From a bacterium ADurb.Bin374 (GTDB lineage: Bacteria > Riflebacteria > Ozemobacteria > Ozemobacterales > Ozemobacteraceae), in contig MWAR01000487.1 in NCBI GenBank assembly GCA_002068715.1, positions 1-6,379 on the forward strand: a stretch of 6,379 nt of DNA, in the 5' to 3' direction. The notes beneath the pieces are model-generated. The model saw only the letters and a list, made by a program, of their open reading frames with translations. It was not told the DNA's origin and did no database searches. Position numbers and translations under genes: made by a program. Shown here one piece after another: positions 1 to 5,501 of the stretch (its first letter is position 1; each line of letters starts with the position of its first letter).

Positions 1-38
1 AGAGAGAATCTCCGATATCGAAGTGGGGTGAAAAACGC

Positions 39-494
39 ATGAAAAAACTGTTGATGACGCTGTTTGCCGTCCTGACTCTTGTTGCAATGCCGATGCTGGC
101 TTCTGCCGCCGAAGATGGCTGGCTCGAGAACATCGACGAAGGCCTCAAGCAGGGTGGCGCCGATTCCAAGATCGTGATGGTCGACTTCACGGCCACCTGG
201 TGCGGCTGGTGCACCAAGCTGAAGGACGAAGTGTTTTCGACCGACGAGTTCAAGAAGACTGCCGGTGAAAAGCTGGTCCTCGTGGCGATCGATGCCGACA
301 AGAACCGTGAGCTGGTCGACAAATACAAGGTCGAAGGGTTCCCGACCATTCTGTTCCTCGACACCGACGGGCGTGAAGTGAACCGCATCGTCGGCTTCAG
401 GGACCTGCAGGGGTTCCTCGAAGAGATTTCCAAACTCCCCGCCGCAACCGCGCAGAAGCCAGCGGCAACCGAAGAACAGACCGAGAAAAAATAA
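39..494 (+). CDS. Exported thioredoxin-fold protein, DsbD C-terminal-domain-like
   Basis: This 151-residue protein probably acts as a thiol-disulfide reductase or oxidase outside the cytoplasm. Residues 1-24 form a classic signal peptide: MKK, a hydrophobic core, then cleavage near ASAA-ED. The mature part carries the redox motif WCGWC (active cysteines 55 and 58) after the strand VDFTAT, and the cis-proline loop GFPTILF (Pro102), as in thioredoxins and the C-terminal domain of DsbD. The last 18 or so residues are a low-complexity Ala/Thr/Glu/Lys tail. No membrane segment follows the signal peptide, so it should be soluble in the periplasm. The ATG is preceded by GGTGA (27-31) at 7-nt spacing. 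The fold is certain from motifs. The redox partner and direction cannot be read from this window, because no DsbD- or Ccm-like gene is adjacent. Confidence 0.93.
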   Translation: MKKLLMTLFAVLTLVAMPMLASAAEDGWLENIDEGLKQGGADSKIVMVDFTATWCGWCTKLKDEVFSTDEFKKTAGEKLVLVAIDADKNRELVDKYKVEGFPTILFLDTDGREVNRIVGFRDLQGFLEEISKLPAATAQKPAATEEQTEKK

Positions 495-518
495 TTGTAA
501 TAGATATATCACAAGCCG

Positions 519-550
519 CGCGGCGCCGAAATTCCGGCGCCGCGTTTTTT
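519..550 (+). terminator. Intrinsic terminator of the thioredoxin gene
   Basis: A perfect 10-bp GC-rich stem pairs 519-528 with 535-544 around the loop AAATTC, and is followed at once by six T residues (545-550). It lies 25 bases after the thioredoxin stop codon and is a textbook rho-independent terminator. Confidence 0.92.
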
Positions 551-604
551 ATCGATTCCTCAATCGAGACCTGCTGATTCTCGAATCCTGCGGGATCGGG
601 GGCG

Positions 605-638
605 AAAAAAAGCCCCCTCTTCTGTCCGGAAGAGGGGG
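605..638 (-). terminator. Intrinsic terminator of the minus-strand gene at 702-1232
   Basis: A perfect 10-bp stem pairs 613-622 (CCCCCTCTTC) with 629-638 around the loop TGTCCG. On the minus strand it runs into a CTTTTTTT tract (605-612). It ends transcripts from the gene at 702-1232, leaving a 3' untranslated stretch of about 60 bases. Together with the terminator at 519-550 it insulates the two convergent genes. Confidence 0.9.
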
Positions 639-701
639 AGAAAGTAAAAGGAGGATTTCAAAAGAGGGTTGAGAGAGGACGAGAGAACGGAGATCGGAAA
701 C

Positions 702-1232
702 TCAGAGAGCCAGAACCTTGTTCACACGATCGATCGTATTGAGAGTGGTCTGGAAGTAGATTTCTTCGGGTGATCTGAGAAGCGGTCGCGAATCGTTTTC
801 GGTGAGACTGTCGCCGGTTTCTTCCGTCTTGTTGCCTGACAAAACCTGCTGGATCTGGTTCCAGAGATCCTGGATCTGCGCGTCCGATTTGCTTTTGAGA
901 GATGCATGTTTCTCGAACATGCCGCGGATCGTCTCGATCTCGGACGGGCTGAACCGGGTCTTTAAATTGGCGATGAAGGAGCGGGCGTCGCTGGAGATGC
1001 CGTCCTGGTTGGCCTGCGAAGCCAGGACGGTCGAAGCGAGCGACATCTGGTCCTGGCGCGACATCCGCTGGGTGAGATTCCAGAAGTCCTGGAGAATGTC
1101 TGAGCTCTGGAAGGAGGAGTGCTCCATGCGGCGCTCGGTGCTGTCGAAGCTTATGGCCGGCTCGGAATCACGGTTGCGGGAGCGGGCCGAGTCGAGTTGC
1201 TGTGAGCGGGGAAGGATGGTGCCGACGTTCAT
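702..1232 (-). CDS. Hypothetical protein, 176 aa, soluble and mostly helical
   Basis: I do not recognise this family. I chose the start at MNVGTILPR because the ATG ending at 1232 has an excellent Shine-Dalgarno, TGGAGG (1239-1244, minus strand), at 6-nt spacing. The longer frame to 1295 has no such site and would run through the candidate promoter. The protein has no signal peptide and no membrane segment. The first 40 or so residues are polar and probably disordered (Arg/Ser/Asp/Glu). Amphipathic helices rich in Gln, Asn, Leu and Ile follow (for example DILQDFWNLTQRM and SPSEIETIRGMF), then a short Ser/Thr/Glu-rich linker and a final helix. It contains no cysteine. It is a single gene with its own terminator. 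The sigma-28-like -10 element upstream hints at a flagellar or chemotaxis regulon, but nothing in the protein confirms this. Confidence 0.75.
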   Translation of the reverse strand: MNVGTILPRSQQLDSARSRNRDSEPAISFDSTERRMEHSSFQSSDILQDFWNLTQRMSRQDQMSLASTVLASQANQDGISSDARSFIANLKTRFSPSEIETIRGMFEKHASLKSKSDAQIQDLWNQIQQVLSGNKTEETGDSLTENDSRPLLRSPEEIYFQTTLNTIDRVNKVLAL

Positions 1233-1273
1233 TTCAAGCCTCCAGGCAAAACATTTTTTCTGTTCCATAAGGC

Positions 1274-1281
1274 TTATCGGC
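1274..1281 (-). promoter_or_regulatory. Candidate sigma-28 (FliA) -10 element
   Basis: Read on the minus strand, this is an exact copy of the FliA -10 consensus GCCGATAA. Transcription would start near 1264, about 30 bases before the ATG at 1232, leaving just room for the Shine-Dalgarno at 1239-1244. The matching -35 element (TAAA about 15 bases upstream) is not seen. Instead the inverted repeat CTCAT-TC-ATGAG (1291-1302) lies there and could be an operator. The placement is good but the evidence is one half of a promoter. Confidence 0.4.
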
Positions 1282-1420
1282 AGTTTGCGGCTCATTCATG
1301 AGCGCGATATCGGAAAAGGTATCGCCGACCGTCTGCGTGGAATACGGGTAAAAAACGGCGTATAGACGAGTCCAGGAAAAATTATGGTTCGTCAGCACCC
1401 GACATCTGCTTAGAAGTGCT

Positions 1421-1448
1421 TAAATGCTGATATCTGCGATGCCGATTC
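1421..1448 (+). promoter_or_regulatory. Weak candidate sigma-28-like promoter for the leader
   Basis: TAAA (1421-1424) lies 16 bases before GCCGATTC (1441-1448), against a consensus of TAAA-N15-GCCGATAA. The first six bases of the -10 box match and the spacer is one base too long. It would start transcripts near 1456-1458, entering the leader before the ATP-grasp operon. A sigma-70-like -10 alternative, TATACA at 1467-1472, lacks a good -35. No stronger plus-strand promoter was seen before 2011. Confidence 0.22.
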
Positions 1449-1457
1449 AGCATCGTG

Positions 1458-1741
1458 CGAAATTTTTATACATTTTTCAGGGCTCCCCTTGTGGGATGAG
1501 ATTCCTGATGCTATAAGGAGTTGACGCTCGTGAAGGAGACCTTCTGATGCCTCTCAAACAAGAGCATCGGGCGAGCCGAGACAGAAAAGCACAGAAAACG
1601 AAAAGGCAGGCAAACGACAGTTCCATGACAGGTGAAGAACCCTCATCGCTGATTTCGCGGCGTCACCGGCTGAGGCGACGCTGCGGACTGGTCCCGGTTC
1701 AAATCGTGATTTCACGCTTCCCCGTCGAGGGAGGCTTTTTT
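1458..1741 (+). ncRNA. Candidate structured leader or small RNA ending in a terminator
   Basis: The region before the terminator at 1716-1741 holds several stems. GAAGG/CCTTC (1532-1536, 1540-1544) has an AGA loop. A roughly 10-bp stem with one bulge pairs 1544-1554 with 1561-1570. A 9-bp stem pairs 1656-1664 with 1677-1685 and has one G-U pair. AGCATC (1563-1568) can instead pair exactly with GATGCT (1507-1512), giving a mutually exclusive fold. A five-codon frame, GTG AAG GAG ACC TTC TGA (1530-1547), sits behind AAGGAG (1515-1520) and could be a leader peptide. The boundaries are inferred. I do not recognise a known riboswitch class, and an independent small RNA is equally possible. Confidence 0.3.
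1716..1741 (+). terminator. Intrinsic terminator or attenuator upstream of the ATP-grasp operon
   Basis: A 7-bp stem pairs 1716-1722 (GCTTCCC) with 1729-1735 (GGGAGGC), with one G-U pair and loop CGTCGA. It is followed directly by six T residues (1736-1741), then A and three more T. No confident gene ends just upstream, so it either closes a small RNA or works as an attenuator for the genes starting at 2011-2014. Confidence 0.65.
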
Positions 1742-1754
1742 ATTTGCCCCGAAT

Positions 1755-1887
1755 CCCGTGGCCAGGCGGTAACCCAGGGAGGCCAAGCTGCATAGGGCAT
1801 TTCACGATATGCACGGGGCCGCAAGGCTCATGAGGACTCCGTGACACCCGGCGAGGGTGAGCGGAGGGACGGTCGGGAGGCCGGCCT
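1755..1887 (+). ncRNA. Candidate structured RNA: a cluster of nested hairpins, family unknown
   Basis: Many helices are packed into about 130 bases. CCCGTG (1755-1760) pairs with CACGGG (1812-1817) and encloses TGGCC/GGCCA (1759-1763, 1781-1785) and TGCATA/TATGCA (1789-1794, 1808-1813). Some of these helices compete for the same bases. GGGCC-GCAA-GGCTC (1816-1829) follows, with a GNRA tetraloop. Next is a two-step hairpin, CTCCG (1837-1841 region) outside CACCC-GGCGA-GGGTG (1845-1859), closed by CGGAG (1862-1866). The last hairpin is CGGTC-GGGA-GGCCG (1870-1883), again with a GNRA loop. The 10-base palindrome AGGCCGGCCT ends the cluster (1878-1887). It could be a riboswitch or leader element, a fragment of a ribozyme or intron-like element, or a stable untranslated region. 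I cannot assign it to a known class. Confidence 0.4.
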
Positions 1888-1903
1888 TAGAAACAAAAAC
1901 GAA

Positions 1904-2014
1904 ATGGATCAAGAAACCCCTGGGAGTACGTTTGCAGGATCGCTGAAGCTCGATACGACCTCCGGCACCCCGGTTCAGACCGGCGGAAACAAGATCAGGA
2001 CGGAGGTGCGATGA
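1904..2014 (+). CDS. Small Thr-rich ORF, 36 aa, coupled to the ATP-grasp gene
   Basis: This frame begins MDQETPGSTFAG, runs through SLKLDTTSGTPVQTGG and ends NKIRTEVR. It has seven threonines, three serines, no cysteine and no aromatic residue except one Phe. Its TGA (2012-2014) overlaps the preferred ATG of the first ATP-grasp gene (2014) in a TGATG junction, which favours real translation and coupling. Against it, no Shine-Dalgarno lies at normal distance from its ATG: GGGAGG at 1875-1880 is 23 bases away and inside a hairpin. The frame is also open upstream, so a GTG at 1841 could give 58 residues. It may be a peptide substrate for the ligases that follow, a coupling leader, or a chance ORF. 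Confidence 0.35.
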   Translation: MDQETPGSTFAGSLKLDTTSGTPVQTGGNKIRTEVR

Positions 2015-3033
2015 TGAGAGTGGCACTTGCGGTGAACAGAAGCGACAGGTATCAGAGCGGATTCGGCGGTCCCGATGACGAATACGAAGAGTTCGACTCA
2101 CCCGAGACGGCAGCTGCTATAGCGAATACAATAGAAAGTTTCGGCCACACGGTCGACGTGCTCGAGGCTGACAGCACATTCCCCGAGACTCTTGCCCGCG
2201 GAAAATACGATTTCGTGTTCAACATCGCCGAGGGGCTTCGCGGAAGATGCCGCGAGTCCCAGGTGCCGGCTGTTGCCGAGATGCTTGGCGTTGCTTACTC
2301 GGGCTCCGATGCCATCACGCTCGGCGTGACCCTCGACAAGGAACTCGCCAAGCGTGTCGCGACCGGTCGCGTCCCGATGGCGAATGGCCGCCTGTTCAAG
2401 AACCCGCGCAAGATCGACCTGACCGGCCTCAGCTTCCCGCTGTTGGTGAAGCCGAACGCCGAGGGATCGAGCAAGGGGATCCGGAACACCTCGCGTATCA
2501 CCGAGCCGGAAGGCGCGAAAGAGCGCATCGCGGCCCTGATCGATGCATACAACGGCCCGGTCCTGGCCGAGGAGTTCCTGCCGGGACTCGAGTGCACCGT
2601 CGGTGTTGTCGGTAACGACATGCCGCGCGTTATCGGGGCCATGGAGATCGCGCCGCGTAACGTTCCGCTCGAGGAGTTCGTCTATTCGCTCGAAACGAAG
2701 CGGGACTATCTCAACCAGGTCGACTACCACATCCCGCCTCGTGTTTCTCCAGAAGTATTGAAGCAAATATATAAAGTCGCGATCGATGCCTACAAGGCTC
2801 TCGAGTGCCGTGATTTCGCGCGCGTCGACGTGCGGCTTGACGCCATGGGCAAGCCGCGCTTCCTCGAGTGCAACCCGCTGCCTGGCCTGTCGCCGGTGAA
2901 GGGCGATCTGGTCATCCTGGCCAAGGCGACGGGAATGACCTACCGTGAACTGATCGGCGAGATTCTCGACGTGTCGTTTGCCCGGCAGGGTCTGCTGATG
3001 CAGCAGCGCGCCGAGCTCAAATGCGCGTCCTGA
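2014..3033 (+). CDS. ATP-grasp ligase, D-Ala-D-Ala ligase-like (first of two)
   Basis: This enzyme should activate a carboxylate as an acyl phosphate with ATP and join it to an amine. It has 339 residues from ATG 2014, which has GGAGG (2002-2006) at 7-nt spacing. The ATG at 2011 is possible but only 4 bases from that site. Features in order: an N-terminal strand MRVALAVNRS; FNIAEG (69-74) and RESQVPAVAEMLGVAYSGSD (80-99), the usual Ddl substrate-side segment; LDK (107-109); LLVKPNAEGSSKGI (143-156) with the ATP lysine and Ser/Gly-rich phosphate loop; EEFLPGLE (186-193); and the metal site ARVDVRL plus LECNPLPGL (Arg270, Asp272, Glu285, Asn287). All catalytic elements look intact. The presence of a second ligase and an acetyltransferase argues against cell-wall Ddl and for a dedicated pathway. 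The substrate is unknown. Confidence 0.88.
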   Translation: MRVALAVNRSDRYQSGFGGPDDEYEEFDSPETAAAIANTIESFGHTVDVLEADSTFPETLARGKYDFVFNIAEGLRGRCRESQVPAVAEMLGVAYSGSDAITLGVTLDKELAKRVATGRVPMANGRLFKNPRKIDLTGLSFPLLVKPNAEGSSKGIRNTSRITEPEGAKERIAALIDAYNGPVLAEEFLPGLECTVGVVGNDMPRVIGAMEIAPRNVPLEEFVYSLETKRDYLNQVDYHIPPRVSPEVLKQIYKVAIDAYKALECRDFARVDVRLDAMGKPRFLECNPLPGLSPVKGDLVILAKATGMTYRELIGEILDVSFARQGLLMQQRAELKCAS

Positions 3034-4013
3034 TCCTCGTCAACGCCCCGGCCATCGTCGAACGCTGGGAAGGCGAAGCCGCTTCCGACCGCGGTGTCGA
3101 ACATGCCGCCACCGCGGTCCGGTCGGCCCTGGAACGCCGCGGCCACCAGGTCGTGCCCCTGCTCGTGGGGGCCGACCCGGGGCCGCTGCTCCGCGCCGTC
3201 CACGAGTTCAAGCCCGATGCGGTGTTCAACCTGTGCGAGACGATCGGCGGAAACAGCCGCCTCGAGGCGGCCGTCCCGTTCCTGCTCCGCTGGCTGAAGG
3301 TCCCTTGCACCGGAAACACGCCCGAGGCGCTGGTTCTGCTTCTCGACAAGATCTGCACGAAACGGCTCCTGCGCGATGTCGGTTTGCCGACGCCGCCGTT
3401 CGCAGCCCTCTACGATTCGCGGGGCCTCGACGGATGGCAGGATTGGCCGGCGATTCTCAAACCGTCGACCGAGGATGCCTCGCTCGGCATCGACTTCGGA
3501 AGCGTCGTCTACGACGTCGAAGCGGCGAAAGACCGGTTCGAGCTCCTGTTCGACCGGTTCGGCCTGCCTGTGCTGATCGAGCGGTATATCGACGGTCGCG
3601 AGCTGAACGTTGCGATTCTTGCGACTGAAGACGGCCTTCGCTTCGGCATCAATGAGATCGATTACTCCGATCTTCCCCCCGACCGGCCGAAGATTCTGAC
3701 CTACGACGCCAAGTGGAGCGAAGAGTCGGAAGAGTTCATGAAAACCCCGGTGAAGGCTCCTGCCATTCTGGAACCGGCACTCGATGCGGAAGTGCGCAAG
3801 CTGGCCGCGACCGCCTTCTCGGCTCTCGATCTCCGAGGGTATGCCCGCCTCGACCTGCGTGTAGATGCAGACGGCAAACCATGGATTCTCGAACTGAACC
3901 CGAATCCAGATATCGCTCCGGATACCGGATTCGTGAAATCTCTCCCGCAGATGGGGCTCACTTATGACGATGCTATCGAGCAGATCGTCCGCACGGCATT
4001 GAAATCGAAATGA
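3021..4013 (+). CDS. ATP-grasp ligase, D-Ala-D-Ala ligase-like (second of two)
   Basis: This is a 330-residue ATP-grasp carboxylate-amine ligase, probably acting with its upstream neighbour. The architecture matches: MRVLILVNAP strand; FNLCETIGGNSRLEAAVPF (69-87), like the Ddl substrate segment but with NSRLEA in place of RES; LLDK (107-110); WPAILKPSTEDASLGI (142-157) with Lys147; VLIERYIDGREL (184-195); and the metal site ARLDLRV with LELNPNPDI (Arg276, Asp278, Glu291, Asn293). The phosphate loop reads EDASLG, not EGSSKG as in the first enzyme, and the C-terminal tails differ. The two are therefore diverged paralogues with different substrates and not a recent duplication. The start overlaps the previous gene by 13 bases with no clear Shine-Dalgarno, so translation is probably coupled. 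Confidence 0.88.
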   Translation: MRVLILVNAPAIVERWEGEAASDRGVEHAATAVRSALERRGHQVVPLLVGADPGPLLRAVHEFKPDAVFNLCETIGGNSRLEAAVPFLLRWLKVPCTGNTPEALVLLLDKICTKRLLRDVGLPTPPFAALYDSRGLDGWQDWPAILKPSTEDASLGIDFGSVVYDVEAAKDRFELLFDRFGLPVLIERYIDGRELNVAILATEDGLRFGINEIDYSDLPPDRPKILTYDAKWSEESEEFMKTPVKAPAILEPALDAEVRKLAATAFSALDLRGYARLDLRVDADGKPWILELNPNPDIAPDTGFVKSLPQMGLTYDDAIEQIVRTALKSK

Positions 4014-4486
4014 CTTCTCTGATTCGCGAACTTCGGCCGACTGACCGGTCCACCATTGAATCGATGGTCCGTGCGACAGGCTTCTTCTCGGAAGAGGAAA
4101 CCGTCGTCGCGCTGGAACTGGTCGATGTCGCCCTGACACAGCCCGGCCAGACGGATTATTATTTTGCCGTCGCAGAACAGGACGGCCGCGCGGTCGGCTA
4201 TGCCTGCCACGGGTTGCGTCCGCTCACGGAAGGAACCTGGGATCTGTACTGGATCGTCGTCGATCCGCGCGTGCAGCGCGCCGGCGCCGGCAAAGCCCTG
4301 CTCGAATGGAGCGAGAACGACGTCAAGAAGCGCGGCGCCCGCATGCTCGTCTGCGAGACATCCGGCAAACCGCTGTACGATCCGACGAGAAAGTTTTATC
4401 TCGGCCGCGGCTACACCGAGGATGCCCGTATTCGCGATTTTTACAAGCCCGGCGACGACCTCGTAATGTATATCAAGAGATTTTAA
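4010..4486 (+). CDS. GNAT-family N-acetyltransferase
   Basis: This 158-residue single-domain protein should transfer an acetyl group from acetyl-CoA to an amine. It begins with the usual GNAT strand IRELRPTDRSTIESMV. A central strand DYYFAVAEQDGRAVGYACHG follows, then LYWIVVDP and the acetyl-CoA loop QRAGAGKALLEW (Gln89 to Trp100; motif A). Near the end is the typical FYLGRGY segment. It starts at an ATGA overlap with the second ligase, so it is the third cistron of the operon. In this context it most likely N-acetylates the substrate or product of the ligases, as self-protection or as a capping step. An unrelated small-molecule or protein target cannot be excluded. Confidence 0.88.
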   Translation: MTSLIRELRPTDRSTIESMVRATGFFSEEETVVALELVDVALTQPGQTDYYFAVAEQDGRAVGYACHGLRPLTEGTWDLYWIVVDPRVQRAGAGKALLEWSENDVKKRGARMLVCETSGKPLYDPTRKFYLGRGYTEDARIRDFYKPGDDLVMYIKRF

Positions 4487-4768
4487 ATCATTACCTTTTT
4501 GCATCCTTGCTGCTGTCGGGACATCAGGTTCCCTCTTGCGGGACCGTCTTGCCCCACGCCCGAAGCAGAACGGGCGCGCGCGGATGAGACCCGGCGAGTG
4601 CCGATACGATAGTTCGGCGTATTGAGGCGCGTCCGGACGGCGACAGGCGGAGATGGCGTTTACGCAGCCCCCGTGAAATGCTAGAGTTCGCGCCAGTGGC
4701 GACCGCCCTGGAAGACGCACGGCGGAAGCCGCCTCGGAAAGCGCATACTGAAGCAGGGGGCAACGCCG
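4487..4768. other. Intergenic region between the GNAT and YkgJ-like genes
   Basis: No coding frame here looks real. A hairpin GGT-T-CCC/GGGACC (about 4527-4545) and a perfect 6-bp stem CGCCCG/CGGGCG (4557-4562, 4571-4576) follow the GNAT stop. Neither has a T tract, so termination here is uncertain. GCCGA/TCGGC (4600-4604, 4614-4618) and GGCGG-AAG-CCGCC (around 4721-4735) are further short stems. I see no convincing promoter for the downstream gene. Confidence 0.4.
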
Positions 4769-5431
4769 GTGATATTCCAACTTTCCACGAGATACCCTTC
4801 GAGATACGCGGTTCCCGTCGTTTCAACGGTCGACTCGGAAGTTTTCGAGAAGCGCTCGTTCGGCAACTGCCTCGAGTGCGGGTTCTGTCATGATTCCTGC
4901 TGTTCCTATGGCGTCGACGTCGATGCCCTGAATGGCCGGAGAATCATGCAACATGCGGATCAGATCAGGGACTTCACCGGCATCAATCCGAAAGATTTCT
5001 TTCAGCCGACATCCGTCGATGATCCGGAGTTCCCCGGAGGCTCCTTTGTCAGGACGATGACCGTCGGAGAGCGGTGCATCTTCCTGAATCGCGAGGGAGG
5101 AAAGCGCGGCTGTCTGCTTCATTCCTTCTGTCTGCAGCAGGGGATCGACTATCATGAGATCAAGCCGATGGTGAGCTGCCTGTTTCCCGTCACGTTCGAC
5201 GACGGCCTGCTTCATGCCATGGATGAAGTCATCGACCGGTCTCTGGTCTGCCTCGATCAGGGACCGACCCTGTATCGAAGCTCCCGGGACGAATTGAAAT
5301 ACTACTTCGGAACCGGCCTCATCGCTGAACTGGATACCCTGGAACAGATCTTCAAGGCCAGATCCGAGAAGATCCGCCACGACGAACTCGAGCGCCTGGA
5401 AGACACCTGGGAGCGTCGCTCTGCGAAGTGA
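4769..5431 (+). CDS. YkgJ-type cysteine-cluster protein
   Basis: This 220-residue soluble protein belongs by motif to the YkgJ / putative zinc- or iron-chelating superfamily, whose function is poorly known. Residues 34-45 read CLECGFCHDSCC (CxxCxxCxxxCC). Later conserved cysteines lie in GERCIFL (103), RGCLLHSFC (115, 121), KPMVSCLFPV (137) and LVCLD (161), ten in all, and could bind a metal ion or an Fe-S cluster. The C-terminal 50 or so residues form charged helices. I chose the GTG at 4769 because AGGGGG (4755-4760) precedes it by 8 bases. No ATG precedes the first cysteine motif in this frame. It stands alone, 282 bases after the GNAT gene, so I do not count it in that operon. Confidence 0.85.
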   Translation: MIFQLSTRYPSRYAVPVVSTVDSEVFEKRSFGNCLECGFCHDSCCSYGVDVDALNGRRIMQHADQIRDFTGINPKDFFQPTSVDDPEFPGGSFVRTMTVGERCIFLNREGGKRGCLLHSFCLQQGIDYHEIKPMVSCLFPVTFDDGLLHAMDEVIDRSLVCLDQGPTLYRSSRDELKYYFGTGLIAELDTLEQIFKARSEKIRHDELERLEDTWERRSAK

Positions 5432-5448
5432 TCGAATGTGCGAAACGA

Positions 5449-5480
5449 CGGCGGCCCGATCACGTGTGATCGGGCCGCCG
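5449..5480. terminator. Perfect hairpin between convergent genes, probable bidirectional terminator
   Basis: A 14-bp perfect stem pairs 5449-5462 with 5467-5480 around the loop CGTG. It lies 17 bases after the YkgJ-like stop and 21 bases beyond the hisS stop. Neither side has a T tract, so it is not a classic intrinsic terminator. It may still stop or stabilise both convergent transcripts. Confidence 0.6.
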
Positions 5481-5501
5481 GTCTGTGGGGGCGACTTCCG
5501 C

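Larger units (their letters stand above)
1233..1457. other. Divergent intergenic region
   Basis: This region separates the minus-strand gene ending its 5' side at 1232 from the plus-strand leader and operon. No ORF here has a ribosome binding site with plausible coding content. Besides the sigma-28-like element at 1274-1281, it contains two TGCTTA hexamers exactly 10 bases apart (1407-1412 and 1417-1422), followed by TGCTGA at 1425. Such helical phasing suggests a possible protein binding site. The 7-base inverted repeat ATGCTGA/TCAGCAT (1424-1430, 1447-1453) spans the candidate plus-strand promoter. None of these sites is proven. Confidence 0.35.

Noticed and set aside
802..1365. 187-codon plus-strand ORF opposite the unknown minus-strand gene
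   Set aside because: The minus-strand reading has a strong Shine-Dalgarno and a correctly oriented terminator. The plus-strand product is Arg/Ser/Trp-rich and has neither.
1696..1705. GGTTCAAATC, resembling a tRNA T-arm
   Set aside because: The flanking bases CCCGG and CGTGA do not form a T stem, and no acceptor, D or anticodon arm can be built around it.
1547..1795. 82-codon plus-strand ORF with AAGGAG at 8-nt spacing
   Set aside because: A complete intrinsic terminator (1716-1741) lies inside it, the product is Arg/Lys/Gln-rich low-complexity sequence with no recognisable domain, and its codon use (AGA, AAA, AGG, CGA) differs from the neighbouring genes. The good ribosome binding site keeps it barely possible.
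1796..2014. In-frame extension upstream of the 36-codon ORF, in the same frame as the ORF at 1547 but separated by TAG
   Set aside because: The upstream part overlaps the hairpin cluster and reads as Arg/Gly/Glu-rich sequence. Continuity across one TAG is expected by chance in GC-rich DNA, so I do not propose stop-codon readthrough.
2940..4139. 399-codon minus-strand ORF opposite the ligases
   Set aside because: It lies wholly antisense to well-supported ATP-grasp genes, is Arg/Gly/Asp-rich without motifs, and is explained by GC-rich third positions.
4589..4598. ACCCGGCGAG, also present at 1846-1855
   Set aside because: A single shared 10-mer in GC-rich DNA without extended similarity or matching structure is not evidence of a repeat.
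3962..4780. 272-codon minus-strand ORF covering the GNAT gene and the gap after it
   Set aside because: It is antisense to the GNAT gene, with no ribosome binding site or domain and shadow-like composition.
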